Below are positions 46,175-54,330 of a stretch of 64,000 nucleotides of DNA, in pieces. Made by a program: the position numbers and the translations under genes. Within the stretch, counting starts at the first letter, position 1, and the number at the start of each line of letters is the position of its first letter. This DNA comes from an uncultured Ruminococcus sp. (lineage in GTDB: Bacteria; Bacillota_A; Clostridia; Oscillospirales; Ruminococcaceae), in assembly GCA_900315975.1 (NCBI GenBank), contig ONBA01000019.1, forward strand, positions 34,090 through 98,089, given 5' to 3'. The notes beneath the pieces were generated by a model. The model saw only the letters and a program-made list of their open reading frames with translations, had not been told where the DNA came from and made no database searches.

Positions 46175-46750
46175 ATGAACTACTATGATTACATAAATAT
46201 CATCAAAGGTACTCCGGAGACGCAGGGCTTAGAGTACGATAAAGCTGTAATGTGGCTTCATCCGGAAAAACTTCCGCTGGGCGTTGTTTCACTCAACGGT
46301 TGTTCCGATAAGATTATAAGGATACCTAAAACGGCTGTCAACAGTTACGGTAAGGAAGTTGCCGTAATTGGAATAGGATGTGACGCTTTTCAGGGAAACA
46401 CAACTGTTACCGATGTTATACTACACCCCGGTATCAGAATGGTTGGCGGCAGCACATTTAAAGGTTGTACCGCCCTCGAAAGGATATACTTTCCACGGCA
46501 GATAAAACGAATAAGCAAGTATATGTTTTCCGGATGTTCCTCCCTGACTGACGTTTACTATGAGGGCAGCTATGAAGAATGGAAAAAGCTTGAAAAGCCA
46601 ACTGAAAAGCGCGTAAAAGTATTCGGTAAGCTTGTCCCGGGAACGCCGGTTCAGGTTGTCATTTCGGACAAGATCGTCCGTACAGCAGGAATCGAATCGC
46701 TTTGTCTTGCGACTATTCACTTTAACTGCGATTATCCAAAGCAGGTATGA
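46175..46750 (+). CDS. Leucine-rich-repeat protein, paralogue A
   Basis: A 191-residue protein opening MNYYDYINIIKGTPET and then LRR_5 (BspA-like) repeats (IGIGCDAFQGNTTVTDVILH, VGGSTFKGCTALERIYFP, ISKYMFSGCSSLTDVYYEG), ending with the SYEEWKKLEKPT segment often seen in BspA-like repeats. No signal peptide. ATG follows AAAGGAGG. It is closely similar along its whole length to the next gene, from which it is separated by 24 bases, and both arose by tandem duplication. Confidence 0.82.
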   Translation: MNYYDYINIIKGTPETQGLEYDKAVMWLHPEKLPLGVVSLNGCSDKIIRIPKTAVNSYGKEVAVIGIGCDAFQGNTTVTDVILHPGIRMVGGSTFKGCTALERIYFPRQIKRISKYMFSGCSSLTDVYYEGSYEEWKKLEKPTEKRVKVFGKLVPGTPVQVVISDKIVRTAGIESLCLATIHFNCDYPKQV

Positions 46751-46774
46751 CCTTCAATATTAAGGAGGTACAAT

Positions 46775-47344
46775 ATGAATTACAACGAATACAGAAAAAT
46801 CATTAAGAACACTCCTGATACAGAGGGACTTGAATACGGACTTGCTGTCGTAATGCTGCAACCTGACCGGCTCCCTCTCCGTGTCGTTTCATCAAATTAC
46901 TGCACAAATAAGATCATCAGAGTTCCCAGCCGCACTGTCAATTCCTACAGTAAAAAAGTTCCGGTAATAAGAATAGGTGCCAACGCTTTCAAGGACAATA
47001 AAACTGTTACTGATATAATACTCGGTTCTGATATTTGCAGCATAGGAGCAGGTGCATTTGCAGGCTGTACCGCCCTTGAAAGAATAACGATACCCAAAGG
47101 CGTAAAGCGTATCAGCGAGGGTACTTTTGCAGGCTGCACTGCGCTTACCGATGTTTATTATGAGGGGACGCTTGACGAATGGAAAGCCATTGATATTGTC
47201 AGCGAGAAACGTGAACTTGATCTTGGAAGTCTTGCCGCCGGTTCTCCTGTACAGCAAGTTACTGAGGAACGGCTTACCCGCATTTCCGGGAACGAAGTGC
47301 TGTATAGGGCAGCTATACATTGCAGGTGTTACATTTCAAAATAA
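46775..47344 (+). CDS. Leucine-rich-repeat protein, paralogue B
   Basis: A 189-residue paralogue of the preceding protein: MNYNEYRKIIKNTPDTEGLEY at the N-terminus, LRR_5 repeats (IGANAFKDNKTVTDIILG, IGAGAFAGCTALERITIP, ISEGTFAGCTALTDVYYEG) and a matching C-terminal strand set. ATG follows AAGGAGG. Both copies keep intact reading frames, so both are probably in use. Function is unknown; no export signal is visible. Confidence 0.82.
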   Translation: MNYNEYRKIIKNTPDTEGLEYGLAVVMLQPDRLPLRVVSSNYCTNKIIRVPSRTVNSYSKKVPVIRIGANAFKDNKTVTDIILGSDICSIGAGAFAGCTALERITIPKGVKRISEGTFAGCTALTDVYYEGTLDEWKAIDIVSEKRELDLGSLAAGSPVQQVTEERLTRISGNEVLYRAAIHCRCYISK

Positions 47345-47364
47345 ACCTCATATATACAAAAACA

Positions 47365-47380
47365 GCCCTCAAATGAGGGC
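47365..47380 (+). terminator. Hairpin after the LRR pair
   Basis: GCCCTC-AAAT-GAGGGC directly downstream of the second LRR gene; the same GCCCTC/GAGGGC hairpin type recurs at 49501. No T-run follows, so it may be a weak terminator. Confidence 0.45.
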
Positions 47381-47492
47381 TCAGACAGTCAAAAAAGTCT
47401 TATTTCATATGGTGCGCCTTTGGGATCAGCTCAAGGGAGAACCTCCCTTCAAAATCCCGTTTTCAGCGTTTTTTCACTTTTTGATAAACTAA

Positions 47493-47514
47493 CCCGGATA
47501 CAGAAGTATCCGGG
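47493..47514. terminator. Bidirectional terminator
   Basis: Stem CCCGGATA (47493-47500) with TATCCGGG (47507-47514) followed by CTTTTTT, at the end of the ABC exporter gene and in the convergent position for the LRR pair. Confidence 0.85.
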
Positions 47515-47520
47515 CTTTTT

Positions 47521-49389
47521 TCATTCTCCGCTTTCACCCTCGGAATATCCGAGATCGAAAGACGGCTGTTCAGCGGCACGGCTGAACTGTGTCTCATACA
47601 GCTGAGTATATACGCCGCCTCTGCCCGCAAGTTCACTGTGAGTTCCGCGTTCGGCAATCTCACCGTTGCACACTACAAGTATTTCGTCTGCGGCAAGGAT
47701 CGTTGAAAGGCGATGTGCAATAAGTATGCTCGTTCTGGTAGCAATAAGCGGTTCGATAGCGTCCTGTATCTTCTGTTCGGAAATGGAATCCAGTGCGGAT
47801 GTGGCTTCGTCGAATATCATAAGTGCAGGATCTTTAAGAAGTATCCGGGCTATGGATATCCTCTGCTTTTCACCGCCTGAAAGCTTCAGACCGCGGTTTC
47901 CAACTACAGTGTCCAGACCTGCTTCCTGCGCGGAAATGAAGTCATAGATATTGGCGCGTTTGCAGGCTTCTATCAGTTCTTCCTCAGTTGCATCGGGCTT
48001 TGCATACAGCAGATTATCACGGACTGTGCCGTTGAAAAGATATGTCTCCTGACTTACGATACCGATATTTCTGCGGATAAATTCAAGGTCAAGCTTGCGG
48101 ACATCAGAGCCGTCGAACAGCACCTCGCCGTCAATTACATCGTAAAGACGCGGGATAAGGTTTATGAGCGTACTCTTTCCTGATCCCGAAGGACCTACGA
48201 TAGCTATGCACTTCCCCTTTTCAAGTCTGAAGCTGACGTCCTTGAGTATTTCCCTTTCAGGTGAATAATGAAATCGTACATGACGGAATTCCACCTCGCC
48301 CTCAGCGTGGTCGGGAACTATGGCATCAGGCGCATTCTCGATCTCAACAGGCATATCGTAATACTCGAAAATACGTGAAAACAGCGCCATTGAACGTATC
48401 CAGTCTACCTGTATGTTCAGAAGCTGATTGACCGGACCGTACATCTTTCCGAGAAGCGCGACAAGAACCGTTATCTTTCCGACGGTAATGGAAGAATCGT
48501 ACTTCATCATTATGATTCCGCCCACAAGATAGATGAGCATCGGGCCTATATTGGTGAATGTATTCAGTGCCATTCTGAACCAGCGTCCTGCCATACTCTC
48601 CCTGATATTCAGACGTATCATATCGTGGTTGACCTTTTCATAGCGGTTGAACTCACGCTTCTCCATGCCGAAAAGCTTGACAAGGAGCTGTCCGCTGACA
48701 GACATAGTCTCGTTGAGTATACCGTTTATCTCATCATTGCACGCCTGCGACTCTTTTGTTATAGTCCAGCGTGCCTTGCCAGCGCTGCGCGTGGGTATGG
48801 TAAAAAGCGGAACTATCATTACTCCCACAAGTGCAAGTATCCAGCTTTCGCGGAACATTATGACCAGTGCGACCGCAAGGGTTATCGAGTTTGAGATTAT
48901 ACTCGTCAGTGTTCCTGTTATGACCTGCTGTACTCCTGATATATCACTGGTCATTCGTGTGATGATATCTCCCTGATTGTTCGTTGTAAAGAACCTCTGT
49001 GACATCTTCTGGAGATGCAGATACATAGCATTTCGCATATCGTATGTGATGTGCTGGGCTATCCATGTATTGAGATAGCTTTCAAGTATGCCTATGAGAT
49101 TTGCAAGCAGTGTAACTCCAAAGGACAAAAGAATAAACAGCACAAGCTTGTTCATATTCCGACCTATAAGGCCCTCGTCCACGATACGTCCTGTCAGTAC
49201 CGACGGCATGAGCGTGAGTATCGCAGATGCAAGAATAGAGATAAGCACGATGGTCATCTGCTTCCAGTATGGCTTCAGATAGGAGAAAATGCGCCTCAGC
49301 AGTGCTTTCGTGACCTTTGGCCTGTTTTTCTTTTCTTCGTCCGATAAAAATCCCGGACCTAATCTGCCTCCAGGCGGCGGCATAAGCAT
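47521..49389 (-). CDS. ABC exporter, fused membrane and ATPase domains
   Basis: A 622-residue half-transporter of the MsbA/LmrA-like multidrug class. Six membrane helices span about 45-330; the ATPase has Walker A GPSGSGKST (about 400), Q-loop SQETYLFN, signature LSGGEKQR, Walker B LMIFDEATSALD and H-loop AHRLST. It should work as a dimer; since no partner half is adjacent, a homodimer is likely. The substrate is unknown. The ATG at 49389 follows GAAGGGAAG; an ATG two codons on is also in frame. A cytosolic Glu/Ser-rich tail closes the protein. Confidence 0.93.
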   Translation of the reverse strand: MLMPPPGGRLGPGFLSDEEKKNRPKVTKALLRRIFSYLKPYWKQMTIVLISILASAILTLMPSVLTGRIVDEGLIGRNMNKLVLFILLSFGVTLLANLIGILESYLNTWIAQHITYDMRNAMYLHLQKMSQRFFTTNNQGDIITRMTSDISGVQQVITGTLTSIISNSITLAVALVIMFRESWILALVGVMIVPLFTIPTRSAGKARWTITKESQACNDEINGILNETMSVSGQLLVKLFGMEKREFNRYEKVNHDMIRLNIRESMAGRWFRMALNTFTNIGPMLIYLVGGIIMMKYDSSITVGKITVLVALLGKMYGPVNQLLNIQVDWIRSMALFSRIFEYYDMPVEIENAPDAIVPDHAEGEVEFRHVRFHYSPEREILKDVSFRLEKGKCIAIVGPSGSGKSTLINLIPRLYDVIDGEVLFDGSDVRKLDLEFIRRNIGIVSQETYLFNGTVRDNLLYAKPDATEEELIEACKRANIYDFISAQEAGLDTVVGNRGLKLSGGEKQRISIARILLKDPALMIFDEATSALDSISEQKIQDAIEPLIATRTSILIAHRLSTILAADEILVVCNGEIAERGTHSELAGRGGVYTQLYETQFSRAAEQPSFDLGYSEGESGE

Positions 49390-49500
49390 TCGCTTCCCTT
49401 CTATTGTGTTTTCTCAGTCATTCAAAGCTGTCCAGTACATTATATCACTTAATCGGGAAGAAAGCAATATATTGACGATTTTGTGTTCAAATAAAAATCA

Positions 49501-49522
49501 ACAGCCCTCAGATGAGGGCTGT
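49501..49522 (-). terminator. Terminator after the 56-residue gene
   Basis: Perfect 9 bp stem ACAGCCCTC / GAGGGCTGT with loop AGAT, three bases from the stop codon, followed on the minus strand by TGATTTTTATTTG. Confidence 0.85.
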
Positions 49523-49525
49523 CCG

Positions 49526-49696
49526 TCATTCTTCAAAAAGTGGATTACGGTGCTTAGGATTGCGCTTGTAGGCTTTCTTTTTGTCCGGAGCAACACGGGT
49601 GACGAGATTGACGCCGTTCCAGTCCCGGCGCTTTGCGGAGTTGAGCTTTTTCTGCTCCTTCTTGCTCATTTTGTCATAGGATACGAATTGTTCCAT
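49526..49696 (-). CDS. Small basic protein, 56 residues
   Basis: A short lysine-rich protein (MEQFVSYDKMSKKEQKKLN start, KKKAYKRNPKHRNPLFEE end) on the minus strand. Its ATG overlaps the TAA stop of the truncated cstA gene by one base (TAATG) with GGTGA upstream, and a perfect terminator follows at once, so it is very probably translated. Small proteins of this type often sit beside cstA in clostridia; the function is unknown. Confidence 0.7.
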   Translation of the reverse strand: MEQFVSYDKMSKKEQKKLNSAKRRDWNGVNLVTRVAPDKKKAYKRNPKHRNPLFEE

Positions 49697-50250
49697 TATT
49701 CTTCACCTGCCTTGTCTATCGGAAGGGGCGTTGCGAGCACATAATAGATCAGTATAACGGCTATCCAGAATGAGCCTGAGAGAGCCTTCGGCGTCATATT
49801 TGCGATGAGGTTTGCAGGACTCGTTATGAATACAGTACCTGTCAACAGAAGCAAAAGTACCGAAAATGCACGCATTATATACATTGCAGGCTTTCCAAGA
49901 TATTTTCCGGAGAGCTGGGCTATTGAAGCACCGCTATTTCTCTCGGAGATCATACCGCTCATATAGTCGTGAACGGCGCCCCCGAGAATTGAACCCAAAA
50001 CTATCCACAGGAAAACTACCGGTCCGAAGCAGGCACCCATAAGAGCACCGAAAATAGGTCCTGTTCCGGCAATATTCAGAAGCTGTATTAGCACAGCCTT
50101 CCACTTTTTTATTGGCATATAATCCACGCCGTCGTTGAGTTCGACAGCGGGGGTTTTTCTGTCATCCGGTGCGAATATCTTTTCGGTCAGCCGTCCATAG
50201 ACGGCGAATCCGAAAAATAGAATCACAAGAGCAAGTATAAATGATACCAC
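49696..50250 (-). pseudogene. cstA: Truncated carbon-starvation protein A (CstA)
   Basis: About 184 residues matching the N-terminal third of CstA peptide/pyruvate transporters: DGVDYMPIKKWKAVLIQLLNIAGTGPIFGALMG is diagnostic, with VLGSILGGAVHDYMSGMIS and later helices. Full CstA has some 450-700 residues and 12 or more helices; here the frame ends after the fifth helix at LPIDKAGEE, directly joined to the start of the 56-residue gene. A deletion of the distal part is likely. The GTG at 50250 has AGGTGA five bases upstream; GTG at 50259 is an alternative. Confidence 0.8.
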
Positions 50251-50293
50251 TTTGATCACCTAAATAAAAAATAATGTTCAGCTATAACCTAAA

Positions 50294-50323
50294 GTGCCTC
50301 CAAGGAGCGATCCCCGGAGGCGC
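50294..50323 (-). terminator. Terminator of the VOC cluster
   Basis: GTGCCTCC / GGAGGCGC (50294-50301 with 50316-50323, 14-base loop) just beyond the last VOC gene; T-run is weak. Confidence 0.55.
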
Positions 50324-50335
50324 TTATTGCGAATA

Positions 50336-50716
50336 TCAGTCCTTGATATGCTGGCAGAGATCGAAAGCAAAGCCGCTTGGAGAGATAAGCATAGCCGATT
50401 TGTTCGTTGTTGTCTGAACGGTATGATCGCCTCTTGGGTTTTTGAATCCCCTGTCAAGCAGCAGCTGGTAAGCTTCATCGAAATTGTCTACGTTCATACG
50501 GATAAGTGTAAGGTCACGGTCACCCTGGAGATTCTCGACCTGAGCAATATCAACGTAGAAGCCGTTTGCGTCTTTCATGCGTACATTTGTGAGATCACCT
50601 GTACCGAGGTCTGCACCGAGAGTGTGGCGCTTCTCGAAGCCAAGCTCCTCAAAAAGCTTAATGGCAGCCTCTGCGTTCTTTGTAACTATGAGGGGGTTAA
50701 AAGTAGTGATATTCAT
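50336..50716 (-). CDS. VOC-family (glyoxalase-like) protein, copy 5 of 5
   Basis: A 126-residue single vicinal-oxygen-chelate domain with MNITTFNPLIVTKNAEAAI, the EELGFEKRHT turn, a FYVDIAQVE strand and the LISPSGFAFDL ending. VOC proteins form dimers that bind metals or drugs (glyoxalase, bleomycin-binding and dioxygenase relatives); the usual metal glutamate near the end is not clear. ATG follows AGGAGG. Last of five tandem paralogues, which share about the same length and start MK/MNxTxFxPL. Confidence 0.85.
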   Translation of the reverse strand: MNITTFNPLIVTKNAEAAIKLFEELGFEKRHTLGADLGTGDLTNVRMKDANGFYVDIAQVENLQGDRDLTLIRMNVDNFDEAYQLLLDRGFKNPRGDHTVQTTTNKSAMLISPSGFAFDLCQHIKD

Positions 50717-50734
50717 AGTAAATCCTCCTGATAT

Positions 50735-51109
50735 TTACTTTTTGATGTGTTCGATAAGGCTTATCATGAAACCTGAGGGTGAGATCATTGTAGCTGCTTT
50801 AACGCTCTTTGTATTGATCGTACCATCGCCTCTGTTGTTCTTGAAGCCGTGCTTGATAAGAATTTCATACGCTTCATCGAAGTTATCCACATTCATTCTT
50901 ATAAGTGTAATATCCTGCGGAAGGCCATCCCACTGGGCAATATCAACGTGGAATCCGTTTTCATCCTTCATGCGAGTACTTGTTACGTCAGTAGTTTCCA
51001 GAGCTGTAGTAGGAGTATGTGTCTTTTTGAAGCCGAGCTCCTCAAAGAGCTTGATAGCTTCATCAGCCTTTGCTGATGTGATAAGCGGATCAAATGTTGT
51101 AATTTTCAT
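50735..51109 (-). CDS. VOC-family protein, copy 4 of 5
   Basis: A 124-residue VOC domain paralogue (MKITTFDPLITSAKADEAI, ELGFKKTHTP, GFHVDIAQWDGL, MISPSGFMISLIEH). ATG follows AAAGGAGAG. It differs from copy 5 mostly in the central loop (residues about 30-45), the part that usually lines the ligand pocket, which suggests diversification of ligand within the cluster. Confidence 0.85.
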   Translation of the reverse strand: MKITTFDPLITSAKADEAIKLFEELGFKKTHTPTTALETTDVTSTRMKDENGFHVDIAQWDGLPQDITLIRMNVDNFDEAYEILIKHGFKNNRGDGTINTKSVKAATMISPSGFMISLIEHIKK

Positions 51110-51133
51110 AACAATACTCTCCTTTTTGACATA

Positions 51134-51511
51134 TCAGTCATTTTTTATATGCTGTATGAGATTGACAGCAAAACCAGTAGATGAGATCATCATCGCTGAT
51201 TTTGCCGACTTACTGGGGATAGAGCGGTCACCGTAGATATTCTTGAATCCGTGTTCTATGAGCATATCGTAGGCTTTTTCGAAATCGTCAGTATTCATTC
51301 GTATGGAAACTATATCGTGCGGAATATCAGCATCTACCTGAGAAATATCGAGATAGAATCCGTTTGCGTCTTTCATCCTGATAGCGGTTACATCATAATC
51401 ACCGATACCATCCTGTTTATGCCGCCTCTCGAAGCCGAGCTCCTCAAAGAGCTTTATGAGCGGTTCTGCGTTCTTGGTAACGATCTGAGGATTGAATGTT
51501 GTAATTTTCAT
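51134..51511 (-). CDS. VOC-family protein, copy 3 of 5
   Basis: A 125-residue VOC paralogue (MKITTFNPQIVTKNAEPLI, ELGFERRHKQ, GFYLDISQVD, MISSTGFAVNLIQH). ATG follows AAAGGAGAAA. It shares most with copy 5 in the first 30 residues. The conserved PSGF of the other copies is STGF here. Confidence 0.85.
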   Translation of the reverse strand: MKITTFNPQIVTKNAEPLIKLFEELGFERRHKQDGIGDYDVTAIRMKDANGFYLDISQVDADIPHDIVSIRMNTDDFEKAYDMLIEHGFKNIYGDRSIPSKSAKSAMMISSTGFAVNLIQHIKND

Positions 51512-51531
51512 AATGTCATTTCTCCTTTAAT

Positions 51532-51903
51532 TTACTTTTTGATATGCTGTGCAAGGCTTATCGCATAACCGGAAGGCGATACCATTAGAGTTGCTTTTGA
51601 TGATCCGGTGTCTGTGATCCTGTCACCCTGTGAATTCTTGAACCCGTGAGCTGTAAGGAATTCATATGCTTCGTCAAAATCTCTTACGTTCATTCTGATA
51701 GCTGTCATATCCTGCGGCATCTGCTCTACCTGAGCAACGTCAACTCTGAAGCCGTCCGGGTGTTTCATATCAAAACTTGTTATGTCTTTATCATTTATGT
51801 TGGTCTTAGTGTGTCTGTACTCAAATCCAAGGGCTTCAAAGAGCTCTGTTATTGCCTTTGCATCCTTTGATAAGATGAGTGGGTTAAATGCTGTGACCTT
51901 CAT
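51532..51903 (-). CDS. VOC-family protein, copy 2 of 5
   Basis: A 123-residue VOC paralogue (MKVTAFNPLILSKDAKAIT, ALGFEYRHTKT, GFRVDVAQVEQM, MVSPSGYAISLAQH). ATG follows AGGAGG. In the central loop it differs from copies 1 and 3. Confidence 0.85.
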   Translation of the reverse strand: MKVTAFNPLILSKDAKAITELFEALGFEYRHTKTNINDKDITSFDMKHPDGFRVDVAQVEQMPQDMTAIRMNVRDFDEAYEFLTAHGFKNSQGDRITDTGSSKATLMVSPSGYAISLAQHIKK

Positions 51904-51924
51904 AATAATTCCTCCTGAATTCTA

Positions 51925-52296
51925 CTATTTTATATGCTTAACAAGTGCAACAGAAAAACCAGAAGGCGATACCATAGTTGCTTCTATCGCTGACTTTGTA
52001 TCGAGGGTATTGTCGCCTCTTGTATTTTTAAATCCGTGCTTGATGAAAATATCGTACGCTTCTTCAAAATTGTCAACATTCATACGGATAAGCATCCGAT
52101 CATTGGGAATGTTACCAATGTTAGCAACGTCGATATGAAAGCCGCTCTCGTTTTTCATACGTGTGGTCTGAACCTCTCCGATTTCAACCTTTGTGACAGG
52201 ATCGTGTGTAATTTCAAATCCAAGCTCCTCAAAAAGCTTGACAACATCACCGGTCTTAGGCGATAAGATCAAGGGGTCAAAAGTAGTGATTTTCAT
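51925..52296 (-). CDS. VOC-family protein, copy 1 of 5
   Basis: A 123-residue VOC paralogue and the first in transcription order (MKITTFDPLILSPKTGDVV, ELGFEITHDP, GFHIDVANIGN, MVSPSGFSVALVKH). ATG follows AAGGAGG. It lies 44 bases behind the HD-kinase gene with only a perfect hairpin between them, so the five VOC genes are probably read from the HD-kinase promoter. Confidence 0.85.
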   Translation of the reverse strand: MKITTFDPLILSPKTGDVVKLFEELGFEITHDPVTKVEIGEVQTTRMKNESGFHIDVANIGNIPNDRMLIRMNVDNFEEAYDIFIKHGFKNTRGDNTLDTKSAIEATMVSPSGFSVALVKHIK

Positions 52297-52314
52297 AATA
52301 ATTCCTCCTTTATT

Positions 52315-52333
52315 TTACTGCATTGTGCAGTAA
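52315..52333 (-). other. Perfect hairpin between HD-kinase and VOC genes
   Basis: TTACTGCA-TTG-TGCAGTAA lies eight bases after the HD-kinase stop. No T-run follows, so it is more likely a processing or message-stabilising hairpin, or an operator, than a terminator. Confidence 0.45.
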
Positions 52334-52340
52334 TAAGCGT

Positions 52341-53819
52341 TTAATATATAAGAGTATCCAGCTTTGAAATCAGACCGGCAATTTTCTGAATAGTATCATT
52401 TATCAGGTGCCGTTCAATCTCAGATATTGAGCTTTTCTTTCGTAATTTTCTTATTTTACGGATATAGCATAGCAGCGAGGCTTTCTCTATGACCTCATTG
52501 ATCCTGGTTTCATCTTCTGTCCTAAGGTAGTATTTCAGGAAGAAACTGAAAAACTGCTTTGCGGTATGATATGAGAATCCCATAAACTCTTCCACAACAG
52601 AAGGCTTTTCCTCTCCGAGCACTACATAGAAATAATACAGATCACTTATCTCTGCAATTGGATGACCGACAGCAACTCTGTCCATATCTATAAGTAACGG
52701 CTCACCGTTTTGCATGAATACATTTCCGGTATGGAAGTCACCGTGAACAAGGGTATCTGTATTTGAGATTTCTTTGATAAGTTCAACACATTTGGCTGCA
52801 AGCGCATCGTCCTCATAAGCTATACCTGTTCTGACATAGTTGAGATACCTTTCAGAAACGTCTGAAAAGCCGTCCTCCTCTGTGACTTTGATACTGTGGA
52901 TAGTATGGGCAAGCTCAGCCATCATTTTTGCGTAAGCTTCGACCTGTCCTGGAGCTTTAGCAATGCAGCCGGACAATGTATCAGACTCCACAAGTTCATA
53001 CATTGCACCATACCGATTGCCGACAGATACGATGCCGAAAGATATAGCTGTTGGTATGCCAAGAATGAACGCCTTGCGGCTCTGAGCGATCTCCTGTTCA
53101 ACATCGCGGTAGGTGTTATTCTGATTGAATACCTTAATTACCAGTTCGTCATCATAGCGGTAAACATCGCCCTTGGCACCGTGTCCGAGAAGCCTGCAGC
53201 CATCGACCGATACTTCACGATACTTTTTGTACCTTGACTTTTCTGAATCAAAGGTACCCGGCCAGATAGAATTGATGTGCTTGATGAGCTCCTTGAAGGC
53301 TCCGGTCTTGTTCAGCGAAAGTTCAACAGCCTCAGCGATATTTTTGTAGTACCACTGGTGCATTGCAGGATCTTTCTGATGGAGCATATTCCACATTGCC
53401 TCGCCCTGCTCGGAGTAAACTCTTGCAAGTGAACGTATATTTGCAAGCTTGTCTGCAAGCCATAGCATTTTCACGCCAATGTCTGTACTGTTTTTCAGTA
53501 CTATCAGCGATTCCTCCTTACGGCGCTGCCATGAAGCAGATTTGTCCTCGTCCGGATAAGGATTCTCCGACTCTGAATCGACCAGAGCAGCGACTCTTTT
53601 TCCGAATCTTTTTTCAATTTCTGTGAGAGTACCGTCGGTGTCTTCTACAATGTCGTGCAGGATACCTGCTGTGATTATTTCTGTATCCTCAGTCATAGTG
53701 GAGAGTATCTGTGCGACTTCCATCGGGTGCAGGATATAGGGTATGCCATTGAATTTGCGAACTATACCCTGATGCATGACAGTTGCGTAAATAATGGCTT
53801 CTTCAAGCAAATTCATCAT
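52341..53819 (-). CDS. SpoT/MESH1-like HD domain fused to an APH-like kinase domain
   Basis: A 492-residue two-domain protein. Residues about 1-190 are a (p)ppGpp-hydrolase-like HD domain: HP at 31-32, HDIVEDT (55-61) and WLADKLANI with Asp123. Residues about 203-480 form an aminoglycoside-phosphotransferase-like small-molecule kinase (TIGR02172-like): glycine loop LGHGAKGDVY, Lys229, catalytic HGDFHTGN with Asp361, and LIDMDRV with Asp378. There is no synthetase domain. The kinase is clearly homologous to that in the STAS-kinase at 54893. ATG follows AAAAGGA. It heads the VOC cluster. Substrate unknown. Confidence 0.87.
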   Translation of the reverse strand: MMNLLEEAIIYATVMHQGIVRKFNGIPYILHPMEVAQILSTMTEDTEIITAGILHDIVEDTDGTLTEIEKRFGKRVAALVDSESENPYPDEDKSASWQRRKEESLIVLKNSTDIGVKMLWLADKLANIRSLARVYSEQGEAMWNMLHQKDPAMHQWYYKNIAEAVELSLNKTGAFKELIKHINSIWPGTFDSEKSRYKKYREVSVDGCRLLGHGAKGDVYRYDDELVIKVFNQNNTYRDVEQEIAQSRKAFILGIPTAISFGIVSVGNRYGAMYELVESDTLSGCIAKAPGQVEAYAKMMAELAHTIHSIKVTEEDGFSDVSERYLNYVRTGIAYEDDALAAKCVELIKEISNTDTLVHGDFHTGNVFMQNGEPLLIDMDRVAVGHPIAEISDLYYFYVVLGEEKPSVVEEFMGFSYHTAKQFFSFFLKYYLRTEDETRINEVIEKASLLCYIRKIRKLRKKSSISEIERHLINDTIQKIAGLISKLDTLIY

Positions 53820-53900
53820 AATAAATTATCCTTTTCCGTAACAAGCTGTGTTGAATACATATAATTATCTGTTGATTTGTACATTGTTATATATAAAATA

Positions 53901-53960
53901 ACTATATAGCAATTATATCATTTTTTTACATATTAGTCAATGAACATTCTGTAAAGTTTT
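53901..53960 (-). promoter_or_regulatory. Promoter and conserved element of the HD-kinase/VOC operon
   Basis: TTGACT (53935-53940) and TATAAT (53912-53917) with 17 bp spacing, flanked by TTTACAGAATGTTCA upstream. The whole 60-base block is nearly identical to that at 59383-59442 before the ABC transporter operon. Confidence 0.8.
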
Positions 53961-54054
53961 TTATCGAACTGGAAAACTAACGGTAATTTTTACTAAGCGT
54001 AAATCATTTCAGGCGCTTTTACAATTTATTTACAATTTACCGTGTGCAATCTGC

Positions 54055-54083
54055 TTGACAAAACATATAAAAAATGCTACCAT
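54055..54083 (+). promoter_or_regulatory. Promoter of the relic/reductase/STAS-kinase operon
   Basis: TTGACA (54055-54060) and TACCAT (54078-54083), 17 bp apart. Just upstream the 11 bp unit TTTACAATTTA occurs twice in tandem (about 54019-54040), a possible binding site. Confidence 0.65.
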
Positions 54084-54140
54084 TAGGTATAATAAAATAT
54101 CAAAACACACTAAACAACTAAACTTTTAAGGAGAACTCCA

Positions 54141-54236
54141 ATGAAAGAATTGATTATAGTAGCTCTGACAGAAAACTTGTCTGAAGTGATAGCGTTTGTT
54201 GACGAACAGCTTGAAGCTGCTGACTGTCCCATATGA
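54141..54236 (+). pseudogene. Remnant of an RsbW-like anti-sigma factor/ATPase (first 31 residues)
   Basis: After AAGGAG an ATG opens a 31-codon frame, MKELIIVALTENLSEVIAFV then DEQLEAADCP, which matches the first strand and helix of RsbW/HATPase-type anti-sigma factors. It stops at TGA exactly where these proteins continue with MK. The rest of the ATPase is missing, so this is a relic. Confidence 0.75.
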
Positions 54237-54313
54237 AAAAAGCCATTGATCTTTTTGTCGGCGAAGCACCGCAGTTCGACGATCTCACTATGCTCGGCGT
54301 AAAACTGATCTGA
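54233..54313 (+). pseudogene. Remnant of a SpoIIE/RsbU-type PP2C phosphatase (last 26 residues)
   Basis: Overlapping the RsbW-like remnant, a frame encodes AIDLFVGEAPQFDDLTMLGV and a stop. This is the standard C-terminus of PP2C phosphatases that act on anti-anti-sigma factors (the QFDD-TML motif includes metal-binding Asp). The upstream part is absent; the join to the RsbW remnant at an ATGAAA sequence looks like a deletion scar. Confidence 0.72.
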
Positions 54314-54330
54314 CCAGTAAAGGAGGAAAT

